Source of the DNA: Mucor racemosus
Lineage: Eukaryota > Mucoromycota > Mucoromycetes > Mucorales > Mucoraceae
NCBI GenBank assembly: GCA_027405735.1
Contig: JAPEHQ010000009.1
Span: forward strand, 124,001-188,000
Length of the DNA stretch: 64,000 nucleotides
Direction of reading: 5' to 3'
The notes under the pieces were generated by a model. The model did no database searches. It was not told where the DNA came from and saw nothing but the letters and a program-made list of their open reading frames with translations. This document shows, piece after piece, positions 1-10,766 of the stretch (position 1 is its first letter; each line of letters begins with the position of its first letter). The translations under genes and the position numbers were made by a program.

Positions 1-18
1 ATTATACGATATGACGAG

Positions 19-778
19 TGCCGTATATTTTCTGGTTCGATAGATAATACTTAAAAAAAATGAAATTGAAAAGAATGAGTAATGAATTAGTTCTTCAACT
101 GTATAATAAAGACAAGATATCGTTTATTTAGATATAAAAATATGGCCTTTTATATTGATTTGACATTGAGATCCTGAGATGTAATTTAAGGCACTATTGA
201 ACCATTAGGTCTGTTCGATAGTAATTTATGGATTGTTGAAATGAATCAGTCATAATTAAACAGTCCTTGCAGAGCTTGTGAATTGTTGTCTTGTTTCAAT
301 ACTGCGCTAAATGTGCTTGGATGCTCATTTGATAGCTACTTGATTGATTAACTGCTGGGATGGAATGATATGGTGTCATAATTGAGGTCCAAGTGTTCTT
401 GGTAATCACTGGATTAAACTTGGTACGCTAGGAGTTTATTATATCCGATATCAAGACTTTGCACTTCATGTCATGGAGCAAGATGTAGATGTACCATGGT
501 ATATCAAAAGATGGAATCAAAACAGAAAGCGGGTTTTTAAACCAAAGTTGTTTGTGGAAAGAATCAGGAAAAAGATTAGATCAAAGAAATCTGAGTGACG
601 TCGTTTGCTTTATATAATTTAATAATATTTTGTAATAATAAACTTTCGTCTTTCTTTTGGTATATAATTTGACACAATAGGAAAACGATATTCAATACAT
701 GTTGTAGTCAATAGATTCTAAGATGTATTGATACTGTAGAAGGTGGTGATAACGTATGATACTAGGTGGAATACAACA
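19..778 (-). repeat. solo LTR, family LTR-A, with an internal 222-bp insertion
   Basis: Read on the minus strand this matches the two clean solo LTRs at 3296-3825 and 36211-36739: it starts TGTTGTATTCC and ends in the degraded ATACGGCA form. The match stops at 468 and resumes at 691, so 469-690 is an insertion. The inner end at 778 abuts the R1 repeat that starts at 779. Target duplications are not clear for this copy. It is older and more diverged than the other two. Confidence 0.75.
469..690 (+). other. unidentified insertion inside LTR-A carrying a short ORF 3' end
   Basis: This 222-bp segment is absent from the other LTR-A copies and is flanked by TTCA on both sides (465-468 and 691-694). 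It contains an open frame at 473-598 (41 codons, TGA stop) encoding a very basic peptide rich in K, R and W. The frame is followed by an AT-rich stretch with AATAATAAA, like a 3' UTR. It looks like the 3' tail of a gene or mobile element. I do not recognise the protein. There is no poly(A) tail at the junction, so simple retroposition is not proven. Confidence 0.45.
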
Positions 779-1269
779 GATTCTGTCCATGTGCATGACA
801 TTAATCCCATGTATGCATAATAGTAGAATTGCCCATTAGCATATCCTTATCTTTGTTTGTGCATAATAATAAAATCTGACCATGAGCATAATAATGAGCT
901 GATTGTATGGGCAGAAATTGGTTTGTACATGAGCATCGTCGTGCTGTTCTCAAAATTCCATTATTACATTTTTTTACTGGAATGGGTTTTTAAATTACAT
1001 TTGTTTTTATTAATATAAATTATATACAATGCAACTAAATACGTTGTTGATGTAGAGCATTACAAGCAACAGTTAATATATTTACGATTATCATCATTTG
1101 TAAATATGTTTATAACTATAATGTTTACAGCAATAATGGCTTTTGCTCGAGCATAAACCTAAATAACATTTACTGCTTAAATTTATATGCAAGCCAAATC
1201 TAAGATTATAGATGTTACTTTATCATACATAAAATTTAAACAAATTAGCCTTCTTCTTTAAACTTACTA

Positions 1270-1765
1270 CAGTCGTGATTCGATTTAGTGGAATCGTTGG
1301 GAGGGAGAAAAGTGTCCACTAAATCGAATTTTCCACTAAATCGAATAAATCATTTTCCGTAATATTGGATCAAAAAATGAGAATAAAAAGGCGTTACTAG
1401 TTTATAGTATTAAATGATATTGTTAATGAAGGCTTTTCATATTCGAGCAACTGAATTAGACAGTGGATAATAAGAAATTTATTAAAAAACTGAGGTAAAT
1501 TAGGCACGTGATTTGGTTATTCTCCATATTTCTTCTAATTTCATGGCTACCAGATCAAGATATTACCGGCTAAATACAGTTTTATCCAATAGTATTTATA
1601 TTTTACGAATATAGTGGACTGGTAGAAACGAAATTGTCCACTATCCACTGAATCGATTCAGTGGATTTAGGCAGTAAAATTATGAAAAAAAAAACGGGAG
1701 ATTTCAAACTGTCCATTAAATCGAAAATCCGTTATTCATGAGTCCACTAAATCGAATCACGACTG
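1270..1765. mobile_element. pogo/Fot1-like MITE with TA duplication
   Basis: The ends are near-perfect inverted repeats beginning CAGTCGTGATTCGATTTAG, flanked by TA on both sides (1268-1269 and 1766-1767). The same site in the R1 copy near 38100 lacks the element and has a single TA context, which confirms the insertion. The interior is AT-rich, has no long ORF, and holds many direct and inverted copies of the subterminal motif CCACTAAATCGA. The TA target and CAGT-type end fit the Tc1/mariner superfamily, pogo/Fot1 branch. It is non-autonomous, 496 bp. Confidence 0.8.
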
Positions 1766-3229
1766 TATTTTAGTTTACGATTGTCAGTTGCAAAAAGATT
1801 TGTTTTCAAGTATACAGTAGCTACAATCAGAACTATAATAGTTAATAGACAAGACATTAGATTATTCTTTTTTTTTATTTCTATATCATTAGAAATTTTA
1901 TCACTTTTCTGGAACATTTCGTGGGTTTGTAGTCAGTTATAACTTTTTATTTAGTAGATATAAATATCATTGCCTTCGATTTGATCTGGTAATCAAGAAA
2001 TACGTCCAACAATGCAGTAGTAAATAATGATATTTGATCCTAAAATGCGGTTAAATGAAAATATCAGTTTCACAATCTCTAATATAAACTGTTACCTATA
2101 TTAAAAACATTAGTCCCTTATGTTAGAATGCGTATTTAGATAAAAGAAGAGAACAGTATCAGCTTGATAGTCTGATATGCCTTATCAAACAATAAATATA
2201 TCCATGGAATATGAAAACAAAAAGAGAGAAACACACGTAGAAAAGGATTTTCAAGGCTTTACGTTATTTAGCACAATTAAAACCCTGCTAAATTGCACAT
2301 TTCAGCCAATTTAAAAGCAGTATTACAGCGTATAAACCCTAAAGTAAACAAAATAGGCAATATCTGCTGTTATCATAGAAACATACATTATTCTACCAAA
2401 AAAATTGCCTGTTATATCATACATTCATTAAAAAATTGCAAGTGAGCCCGTAAAGCGACCCCGTAATTGAGCATAGCAAAATTGAACGACTAAGTCTCTT
2501 AGACTATGGTATATATCTAAGTTTTAAATAAAAATGCGTTTTTTTTTAGCTTTTCTTATATTTAACCATGTGCGGTCTGAAAATTCAGAGTTTGTAGCGA
2601 ACATTTTCGGGGCTCATTTTATCCTTACCAACACTCATGATTTTGATCAAAAAACAGAAAAATCAAATTTTGATACCAAAATCAACATTTAAATATGCTA
2701 CATTGTGAGAGAAAGTTGTAGCCATAACTAATACACATTTTATAAAAGCTTAATATTAAATGTTAAGTAATGAAACTTAGCATTTTTGGCCCAAAAACGG
2801 ATTTTTGATTAAAGGATTTTCATGTAATATTTTGCAATAAAAATGTTTGTTATTTTTTATTGAGCAAATAGAGCGCTAAATTATGTATATGTGTATATTT
2901 TTTGTTTTTATAATTGGTATTATAATTCACTCTAGATTTGCAAAATCAGAAAAAAAAAATTAAAAAATGTCAAAATTGATGATCTGGACAAAAATAATTT
3001 ACGAAATTAATATTCCGCTTATACGCCTTGTAAGTCTTAAAATAAGAGATTTTATAATACCTGAGAACTTTTTCAAGAATTTACGATGCTGTACCCACTT
3101 GATTCAAGCTTATTATTGTAAACCTTTATGCATTTTAATATTGTGCGGTAGTTGGTTTAATGATAATATAATCTTACTTGATAACTAATGCGCTAGAGAT
3201 AATTTACATTAAGTTTTAGTCTTACCTCT

Positions 3230-3886
3230 CCAACCTCATAAACATAAACATGGCGATGATCACTTGAGCCTATTGCCACCTTTTTGCCGTCTGTGTGTTG
3301 TATTCCACCTACTAGTATCATACATTATCACCTTCTACAGTATCAATACATCTTACAATCTATTGACTACGACATGTATTGAAGTGCAAGTCTTGATATC
3401 GGATATAAGAAACTCCTAGCGTATCAAGTTTAATCCAGTAATCACCAAGAACGCTTTGACCTCAATTATGACACCACATTATTTCATCCCAGCAGTTAAC
3501 CAATCAAGTAGCTATCAAATCAACATCCAAGCATATTTAGCGCAGCATTAAAACAAGACAACTCACAAGCTCTGCAAGAACGGTTAAATTATGATTGATC
3601 CATTTCAATCCATAGATTACTATCAAACAGATCCAATGGTTCAATAGTGCCTTAAATTACATCTCAGGATCTCAATGTCAAATCAATATAAAAGGCCATA
3701 CTTTTATATCTAAATAAACGATATCTTGTTTTTATTATACAGTTGAAGAACTGATTAATTACTCATTCTTTTATAAATTGTATTCTTTTTTAAGTACTAT
3801 TTATCAATCCTGAAAATATACGACACTGTGTCCCAAGCCAATTTATTCAATGCTTTACCAGAACAAACTTCCTTTTGACCTATAAA
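3230..3886 (-). pseudogene. dynein intermediate chain WD40 fragment, split by a solo LTR
   Basis: On the minus strand, 3886-3826 joined to 3295-3230 encodes a decayed version of the last WD40 blade region of dynein intermediate chain: a stretch around LNKLAWD, then a GKKAA block and an HVYVYDIGE-like end, followed by a conserved GTAAGAC splice donor. The LTR-A at 3296-3825 with its CTGTG duplication lies inside this exon. The fragment is non-functional and forms part of the R1 repeat. The family assignment is from memory of the conserved DYNC1I C-terminus. Confidence 0.5.
3296..3825 (+). repeat. solo LTR, family LTR-A, perfect 5-bp TSD
   Basis: It starts TGTTGTATTCC and ends ATATACGACA, so it has TG...CA termini within imperfect inverted repeats. 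It is flanked by CTGTG at 3291-3295 and 3826-3830. Length is 530 bp. An internal AATAAACGA region (about 3710-3720) may serve as a polyadenylation signal. No internal retrotransposon domain of this family is present in the window, so all copies are solo LTRs left by recombination. Confidence 0.9.
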
Positions 3887-4790
3887 AATTGATTTATTAA
3901 TAAAATCAATTATTAATAACAAGCTAATAAGTAATAATTATGGTGTACCTTTGATAGTTGGTAGTGATATACAAGACAACATCTTGTTTTCCTCTTCTTA
4001 GCTGTTGGCCACTAAATAGAAATAAATTCTTTTTAGAAACTAAATAGTAGACTAACATGGGTTTATTCATTTATTCAAATCAAGCCAATACTATTATACA
4101 TACTTTTATAATCACCGATTTCTCTGCAGGTAGATATCGACTTTAAACCAAAAACGCATTGATTATAACGAAGATGATGGAACAAAATGACTAAATCTTG
4201 AATTGGATACTTTTTTTGTTCGAGAAAAACATTTTAACGCGCCCTAACAATAACAGTCAATAAGTCATTTCCAAATAAACAGTAGAAAAAACATCATGTA
4301 CTTGCATCTGCGACTTAATTTCAGTTTATAAAAAATATTGGTATTCTTGTTGTAATTTTAAAAATAAATAAAAGATCCCAGGAAAGAGTGGGGAAGAAGA
4401 AAGAAAAATAATCCTAAATCAGTCAATTTTGTGCGCTACAAACAGAAATTTACAAAGACATAAATACTTTTAGTGTTGCCAAACAGGTTGTTGTCGTTGT
4501 TCCCATTTGGTCCCCGAAAGAAGAACATGGGCAGAACTCTTTCAAATCCCTATTTCAACTTGATATATCTCGTCAATAAGAAGGCAATTCTGTTGAATCA
4601 GAGTAATTTACATCTGCTTTAAACCATTCAAATCATCTTCGTTATTAATTATATTATGATTGATATACTTTAGTAAATTGACTAAAAAACCATGATTTCA
4701 TTGTTCTGCTCATCTGGGCTGCCTGATCTACACAAAATGTTTTCTTCTGCCCATGGGAAGCACAATTCGGTCGTAGTGTAGAGCTAGCTT

Positions 4791-5136
4791 TAGATAATTT
4801 TGCGTTAGAAATTTTGTGATTTATTAGTAGAATATAAAGTTGTATTAAGAAAATCAAAAATGACCATGCATAAAATTTCAACAATGAATCCAGGGTCGTG
4901 TGTTGAGCAACTTTTCGAATATCGGCATAAAGTTTATATAAGTATGAATCAGCATATACAGTATTATTTAGTAGCTTAATGTCACACCCATTTACTTGTT
5001 GACAAAAATTGACCTAAAATCGATTGTAAATATAAGCAACAAAATCGAGGTATTAATTTTTTGCATTCACAAGATAACTATCGCTGAACACTACTCTGAA
5101 TTTATTATTTCAGCGAAAAATATCAATTATTTGTCA
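4791..5136. other. AT-rich gap plus a short end of R2 copy 1
   Basis: 4791-5079 holds no gene or repeat I can recognise. About 5080-5136 (read on minus) matches the distal end of repeat R2 (compare 27560-27620). It is the piece of R2 copy 1 left on the far side of the LINE insertion. The LINE target duplication follows at 5137-5151. Confidence 0.45.
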
Positions 5137-5318
5137 ATATAATTGTAATAATTTTTTTTTGTTAAATGAGTTTTATTTGTTGCACGTATATCTAAGGCGT
5201 GAACCGAAAATAAAGTGGTGCTCAACAAGGATTGAGAAATTTATAATAAAAATAGTAATACAAAGGTAAAGGGAGAAAGTCTAAGGTAGAAAAAGAAATG
5301 AAATAGCAAAGGGAGAAA

Positions 5319-5457
5319 TTAATGCAGATCAGAAAGATGATCCTCGGCATACCGTTTTTGGAGAGCAGAGGAAGTAGCAGCGACAACATTAACAGGTACG
5401 AACATGGTTTTGTCGATTACAAAACGCCAATGGGCTTTCCATAATTCTGAGATGGCA
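5319..5457 (-). pseudogene. LINE ORF2, C-terminal tail
   Basis: Removing the chromovirus and one TGGCA duplication lets the ORF2 frame run from 11210 into 5457 without a break. It continues for about 45 codons, including ISELWKAHWRF, to a TAA at 5319-5321. About 160 bp of 3' UTR with AATAAA and the A9 tail follow. This confirms that the chromovirus, not decay, split the C-terminus. Confidence 0.85.
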
Positions 5458-5900
5458 TGTTGTATTTGCATATATAAATGTACCTTAAATCGTAGTTTAA
5501 ATATGACAATAAACTATGCCTTAACATATTTAGCATATGTGTCATATAAACACTGTAAATGATTACCCTGATAATCACACAAGCTAAGTTCTGATAATCT
5601 AGACTTAGAATAAAAGATAGAAAGTAAAGAATATTAATAATTAGTGTTGCCAAGAGCAACTAAAGACTTTAGACTGATCATCTATATCTGAATATAATTA
5701 CATTAGCATAAGTGAGGAGTGACACTAAATTTTAGTATGAGAACACTGTTCTAGACAGGTGTGTAAGCAATCCTTAAATCAAATATAAATAGCAGTAGAC
5801 ATTCACCCTTCATTTGATTTTCCCCATCTCGTTTTTATATTTAATAAAGATTGACCAATTCTCACGTACTTATCTTTCTTTATTACATACATTTACAACA
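5458..5900 (+). repeat. 5' LTR of chromovirus 1
   Basis: 443 bp with TG...CA ends, the same as 10767-11209 by eye. It carries the promoter (TATAAATAG at 5784-5792) and a polyadenylation signal (AATAAAG near 5843). A minus-strand frame of about 80 codons occurs in both LTRs and is only a shadow. Confidence 0.93.
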
Positions 5901-5921
5901 TTTTTTTACGTGAATTATATC

Positions 5922-8900
5922 ATGTCAAACTCCCCTCAAAACGAACAATTCACTTTTGGTATCTCTACAGATTTACCCAAACAACAATATCAGGAAGATG
6001 TTCCTATGGAAGATCTGAATGAACCTATTACGGTTACCCCAATCGATGAAGGTGAAGAAGAAAATGGCTCCTCTTTCTCTGCCTCCTCTGTGAAGCCTCC
6101 TGCAAGAAAAAAACTCGCCATGGTAAAGGACTTACCAAAGTTCAAGATCTTGAGTGACGATATGAAGGATACCGCAGACGCATTCGTAACAGTCAACCAA
6201 TATTTCAAGGCTTTCGAAAGAACGTTCCGCATGCAGAACGTTGAATTACAAGACAATTGGAAAGACAATTTAGCAAATGTAATTGGAATTGACCATGCCG
6301 ATTGGTATGCGGATACAATTGAAGCCGATCAAACAATAAGTTATGTAAAAGCCAAAGCCTTAATCATGGACCATGTGGAATCCCCTGCTAAAGCAATCAA
6401 CATGTTTAATAAGCTCGTACTCCTCAAACAAAAGCCTGGTGAACCCGCCTCTGATTTTGGTAAACGTTTCCTGCGTGCTGCTCATGCTGCTCAATGTTCG
6501 GACAGTAACTTTTTGGCAAGACTTTATATGAATAATCTGCAGCCATACCTTAACCTTAGCGTCAGAACATCCCTTAGTAGTCATCTTGGAATCTCCTTTT
6601 TACACCGTTTGAAATCTTTTAGACAAGTTGAAGCTCTAATCAGTGGCCTAGAAGTTCAAGCACAAGATGATCCTTTTATTTCCAATAGTAACAAGAAACG
6701 TATTCATAACCATAAACCTAAAACCAAGGGAGAAACTACTATAAACAATAAACCATCAAACAAACTCTGCTTTTACTGTAATAAACCTTGGAGTAAAGGC
6801 CATCGTTGTTCTGAGTTTCTGGAACATAAACGATCCTCCCAAGGCCAAAAAGTAGTTCCCCAAGTAAGAAATCTAAAAATTGACAACCTTATAAGTCAGT
6901 GGACTAATTTTGAAAATGAAAACAGTAATGATCATAATAGCGATGAGGCAATTGATAATGCTATTGCCAATAGTGAAGACAACAATCGTAAGTGTCGAAG
7001 TATTAAACAAGAATACAATAACTTGGTAACTAATAATCCTTTCTCTTTGTATACTCCACTTTTAATACAAAACATTAGAGGAATAGGGCTTGTCGATACT
7101 GGTAGTGAATTATCTGTTATAAGTAAAAAATTCATTTTATTAAATAAAATTCCTTTTGTTACAAATAATAATAATGCCATCTTAAGACTTGCTGGAAAAA
7201 ACAATACAATAAATAGAATAGGTCGCACTGAGCCAATTGAGATAAAATATAATGGTAAAACATCGACTCATACATTTGAAATCATTGAATTCGATGACAA
7301 CGATCAAACGGATGTAATTCTCGGTTATGAAATCTTACCTAAACTTGGAATTGCATTAACCGGTGTAGCACATAATTTTGATGATACGGTGATATTTGAT
7401 GATTCAATCAATGATGAAATAATTCCTAATAATACACCTGCTGGTTCTATAGAGGAGCAAAAGTATTTCATAAAGGAAATAAGACCACTGCTTGACGTAA
7501 ATCAATCCATCTCTAAACACAGTTTCTGTACAGTACCAGAATCAGTTATACATTTAAATACAGTTGAAGGTAGATATGTAAACATACCTCAATATCCAAT
7601 TCCTTATAAATTGAGACCAAAAATCCAGGAAACAATTGAAACTTGGATAGCTAATGGTACAATTGAAAAAGCCCCCGTGAATACCAAATGGAATTCCCCT
7701 CTAACTCTTGCTGCAAAAAAAGATAGCCAAGGTAATAAATCGGATACAAATAAGCGTGTATGTTTGGATACTCGTGCCCTCAATAACATTCTAATTGATG
7801 ACGATGTGCAAAGTCTCCCAAATATACCTGATATCTTCCATCAATTAGCCGGCTATTCCGTATTCACCACTTTTGATGCTTTTTCAGCTTTCCACAGATT
7901 TGAAATTTTCAAATCGGATAGGGTCAAAACTTCATGGACCTCACCCATTGATGGTACGCAATTCTGTTTCAAGGGCTCGCCGTACGGTATAAAATTCCTC
8001 AGTAATGTTTACCAAAGGGTCATGACACGTTTATTCAACAACGAATACGAATATTGTGATTCCATAGACAATTCTGATCAAAAAGGAATTCACCAAAAAC
8101 GTCGAAACCCATTAAAAGGCCATATAGCGTACTTTGTGGACGATTTAGTCTGTTTCTCCCGTAACATGGAAGAACATTTAATCCATGTAAAAGAAGTTAT
8201 TCGTATTCTGAACAAAGTAAATTTAATATTAAACATCGATAAATGTCATTTTGCTCAAAAAAGTATCAACTTACTTGGTTTCTCTGTCTCTGAACAAGGA
8301 AAAACAATTGATACGCGCAAAATTTCCAACATTGAATCATGGCCACATCCTAAAACTGGTACCGATATTCAACGCTTCTTAGGTCTAGTTAACTATATGC
8401 GTGACCACATTCCTAAAGCTTCTGCGCTAATGGCTCCTTTGGATAAAATTCGCAACGCTAAAGTGATTACGGATAAAGAATGGACTCCAGCAATTGAGAC
8501 ACATTTTCAGACTATAAAAAAAGTATTAGTTTCAAATGTTGTATTAAGCCCTCCTGATTTAAACCATCCCTACACAGTCTACACGGATTCGAGTTCTTAT
8601 GGTATTGGTTGTGCACTTTGTCAAGAATATACATATGAAGATACAGATGTAAATAAGGGAAAAAGTAAATTTTCGACATCACCTGTACCTTCAACATCAA
8701 ATGATAACGAGTCAAAGTATACAAACAAGGGCATAAACACTAAGCCTCCTGTCAAAAAGGTTATTAAATATGTGGGTTTTATGGCACGATCTCTTTCTTC
8801 ATCTGAACGTAACTATAGTACCACGAAAAGAGAATTATTAGCTATTATTTTTGCATTGCAAAAGTTTAGAAAATTCCTTTGGGGTACCAAATTCGAAATT

Positions 8901-10730
8901 ATGTGCGATCATCGTGCACTAACATACATCCACACTCAAAAGCATGCCAATAGTATGATTTTAAATTGGTTTGAATATTTACAAGACTTCAATTTTGATG
9001 TCATATACTTACCAGGCGTTGATAATGTTTTGGCAGATCGCCTCAGTCGATTGTTTCCACCAATGGATTACAATCTGGGGGAGGATGTGCTCGATAAAAG
9101 CAATAAAATGTCTTATAAACGAAAAAATATCAAGTTCAAAAAGATAAATGGTACCATTAGAGCCATAAAAATAGACAATAAAAACAAGTTTAACATTAAG
9201 CATGTGAATTATAAACATGGTGATTATCTGACACCACCTGAAAATGAACGCAAAGCTTTACTGTTAAGAGCGCATGTATTTGGACATTTTGGTGCAGAAA
9301 ATATAATTAAATCTCTACATAACGATGGTATCCACTGGCCAAACTTAGCAGTAGATGCAGTTGAATTAGTTAAAGCCTGCAGTTCATGTCAAAAACATAA
9401 TATAACTAAGAGAGGATATCAACCTCTACGCCCAATTTATTCTTATATACCTGGTGATCATTGGTCTATTGATCTTGCTGAATTACCCTTGTCAACAAAT
9501 GGTTATAAATATCTTTTAGTAATGGTAGACATTTGTACTCGCTTTTGTATATTAAGATGTATGAAAAATAAACTTGCTACGACAATGGCAACACATTTAG
9601 TACAAGTGTTTTCAGACTTTGGATACCCGTCTAAGTTGTCATTTGATAATGGATCCGAGAATTCCAATATAATCATACAAGTATTATGTGAAACAATGAA
9701 CATTGACAGACGACTAATATCAGCATATAATGCAGCTAGTAACGGCACAGCGGAACGTTGGGTTCAGTCTTCAAAATTAGCTATAGCCAAAGCAGTTGAA
9801 GGAGCTGGACATCTATGGGATCTATATACACCAGGTGTGCAACTTGCTCTAAACAACAAAGTATCAAAGCGATTAAACACACCACCATTTAATCTCATGT
9901 TTGCAAGAAGAATGAATGCTTTTATTGATTACAGGCAAAGCGATAAAGAGAAATCTAGTGTTATGTCTTATGAAGAACTTATTGAAAGGATAGACCATAT
10001 GAATGAAATTGTATTCCCAGCCATAAATGATAAAACAGATAAATATGTAAATAACATGAGGGACAATTTTGATAAATATAAGAATGTCGTAAGCGACTAT
10101 CCATCCGGAACTCATGTTATGGTGCGCATTCCAACGTTGAAAGGAGCATTGATGCCATCCTATGAAGGCCCCTACACTATAATCCGAAAAACTAAAGGTG
10201 GCTCTTATGTATTACAAAATGAAACAGGTGTTTTGATGAGCCGTGATTATGCCCCAAGAGAATTAAAAGTTGTAAGCAAAGATAACATCGATGATGATAG
10301 CGAAACTTATGAAATTGAGGACATCTTGGATCACAAAGGTACAGGTAAAAACATTGAATATAAAATACGTTGGAAAGGCTACAGTCATGAGCATGATTTA
10401 TGGTTAAAACCCGAAATGATTACGCATGAATCCACAATCCAACAATATTGGAGAAGAAGGCTCGGTAAAGATTATAAACCTTATAAAAATAGTAAACCAC
10501 TTTCTTTCACTGATACTCTTAAAACCAATAAGAATGGTAAACTAAAAAATGTTGACAAATTACTTGTGTCACTACAAGACGACATTACACCTAAGAATGC
10601 AACAACTGTTAATAGGAACATGAAAAGAAAGTATACAACTACTAAACCTGCCAATCAAAATAATAGTAGTACAAGCAATCATAATACTACCTTCAAACGT
10701 AGTAAGAAGAACAGTACAAATACTAAATAA
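5922..10730 (+). CDS. Gag-Pol polyprotein of chromovirus 1
   Basis: About 1602 aa from the ATG at 5922. The frame is open upstream to 5814, but that part lies in the LTR. Order: Gag; zinc knuckle from Cys283 (CFYCNKPWSKGHRC); aspartic protease with DTGS at 392-395; reverse transcriptase with YFVDD at 737-741; RNase H (YTDSSSYGIG, then KRELLA); integrase with HHCC finger from about 1117 and DDE residues D1184, D1242 and E1278 (35 apart); and a chromodomain at about 1461-1512 (YEIEDILDHKG, RWKGY). Chromodomains steer integration to heterochromatin in this group. Gag and Pol are one frame, as in the Tf1/sushi branch. No inactivating change seen. Confidence 0.95.
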   Translation: MSNSPQNEQFTFGISTDLPKQQYQEDVPMEDLNEPITVTPIDEGEEENGSSFSASSVKPPARKKLAMVKDLPKFKILSDDMKDTADAFVTVNQYFKAFERTFRMQNVELQDNWKDNLANVIGIDHADWYADTIEADQTISYVKAKALIMDHVESPAKAINMFNKLVLLKQKPGEPASDFGKRFLRAAHAAQCSDSNFLARLYMNNLQPYLNLSVRTSLSSHLGISFLHRLKSFRQVEALISGLEVQAQDDPFISNSNKKRIHNHKPKTKGETTINNKPSNKLCFYCNKPWSKGHRCSEFLEHKRSSQGQKVVPQVRNLKIDNLISQWTNFENENSNDHNSDEAIDNAIANSEDNNRKCRSIKQEYNNLVTNNPFSLYTPLLIQNIRGIGLVDTGSELSVISKKFILLNKIPFVTNNNNAILRLAGKNNTINRIGRTEPIEIKYNGKTSTHTFEIIEFDDNDQTDVILGYEILPKLGIALTGVAHNFDDTVIFDDSINDEIIPNNTPAGSIEEQKYFIKEIRPLLDVNQSISKHSFCTVPESVIHLNTVEGRYVNIPQYPIPYKLRPKIQETIETWIANGTIEKAPVNTKWNSPLTLAAKKDSQGNKSDTNKRVCLDTRALNNILIDDDVQSLPNIPDIFHQLAGYSVFTTFDAFSAFHRFEIFKSDRVKTSWTSPIDGTQFCFKGSPYGIKFLSNVYQRVMTRLFNNEYEYCDSIDNSDQKGIHQKRRNPLKGHIAYFVDDLVCFSRNMEEHLIHVKEVIRILNKVNLILNIDKCHFAQKSINLLGFSVSEQGKTIDTRKISNIESWPHPKTGTDIQRFLGLVNYMRDHIPKASALMAPLDKIRNAKVITDKEWTPAIETHFQTIKKVLVSNVVLSPPDLNHPYTVYTDSSSYGIGCALCQEYTYEDTDVNKGKSKFSTSPVPSTSNDNESKYTNKGINTKPPVKKVIKYVGFMARSLSSSERNYSTTKRELLAIIFALQKFRKFLWGTKFEIMCDHRALTYIHTQKHANSMILNWFEYLQDFNFDVIYLPGVDNVLADRLSRLFPPMDYNLGEDVLDKSNKMSYKRKNIKFKKINGTIRAIKIDNKNKFNIKHVNYKHGDYLTPPENERKALLLRAHVFGHFGAENIIKSLHNDGIHWPNLAVDAVELVKACSSCQKHNITKRGYQPLRPIYSYIPGDHWSIDLAELPLSTNGYKYLLVMVDICTRFCILRCMKNKLATTMATHLVQVFSDFGYPSKLSFDNGSENSNIIIQVLCETMNIDRRLISAYNAASNGTAERWVQSSKLAIAKAVEGAGHLWDLYTPGVQLALNNKVSKRLNTPPFNLMFARRMNAFIDYRQSDKEKSSVMSYEELIERIDHMNEIVFPAINDKTDKYVNNMRDNFDKYKNVVSDYPSGTHVMVRIPTLKGALMPSYEGPYTIIRKTKGGSYVLQNETGVLMSRDYAPRELKVVSKDNIDDDSETYEIEDILDHKGTGKNIEYKIRWKGYSHEHDLWLKPEMITHESTIQQYWRRRLGKDYKPYKNSKPLSFTDTLKTNKNGKLKNVDKLLVSLQDDITPKNATTVNRNMKRKYTTTKPANQNNSSTSNHNTTFKRSKKNSTNTK

Positions 10731-10766
10731 AAGAACAAGCGGCTTATTCAGCCTGGTGGGAGGTGA

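Larger units (their letters stand above)
779..4790 (-). repeat. dispersed repeat R1, copy 1 (inverted)
   Basis: On the minus strand this matches the R1 copies at about 28870-38770, 39340-41430 and 55440-56720. Shared landmarks are a dynein-like exon fragment, a block around 2580-3100, a TTTATGCTCGAG block near 1150, and ends rich in short motifs resembling ATGCCCATG and GCAGATCAGG. The terminal motif clusters suggest a large non-autonomous DNA transposon, but I could not define terminal inverted repeats. It is interrupted by the MITE at 1270-1765 and the solo LTR at 3296-3825. No intact protein is encoded. The 73-codon frame at 2967-3188 is not conserved in other copies. Confidence 0.6.

Noticed and set aside
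2967..3188. 73-codon frame in R1 copy 1
   Set aside because: Not preserved in the other R1 copies, so not a gene of the repeat.
5417..5659. Minus-strand frames of 75-80 codons in both chromovirus 1 LTRs (also 10744-10968)
   Set aside because: They lie within the LTR and are identical only because the LTRs are identical; no start context or domain.
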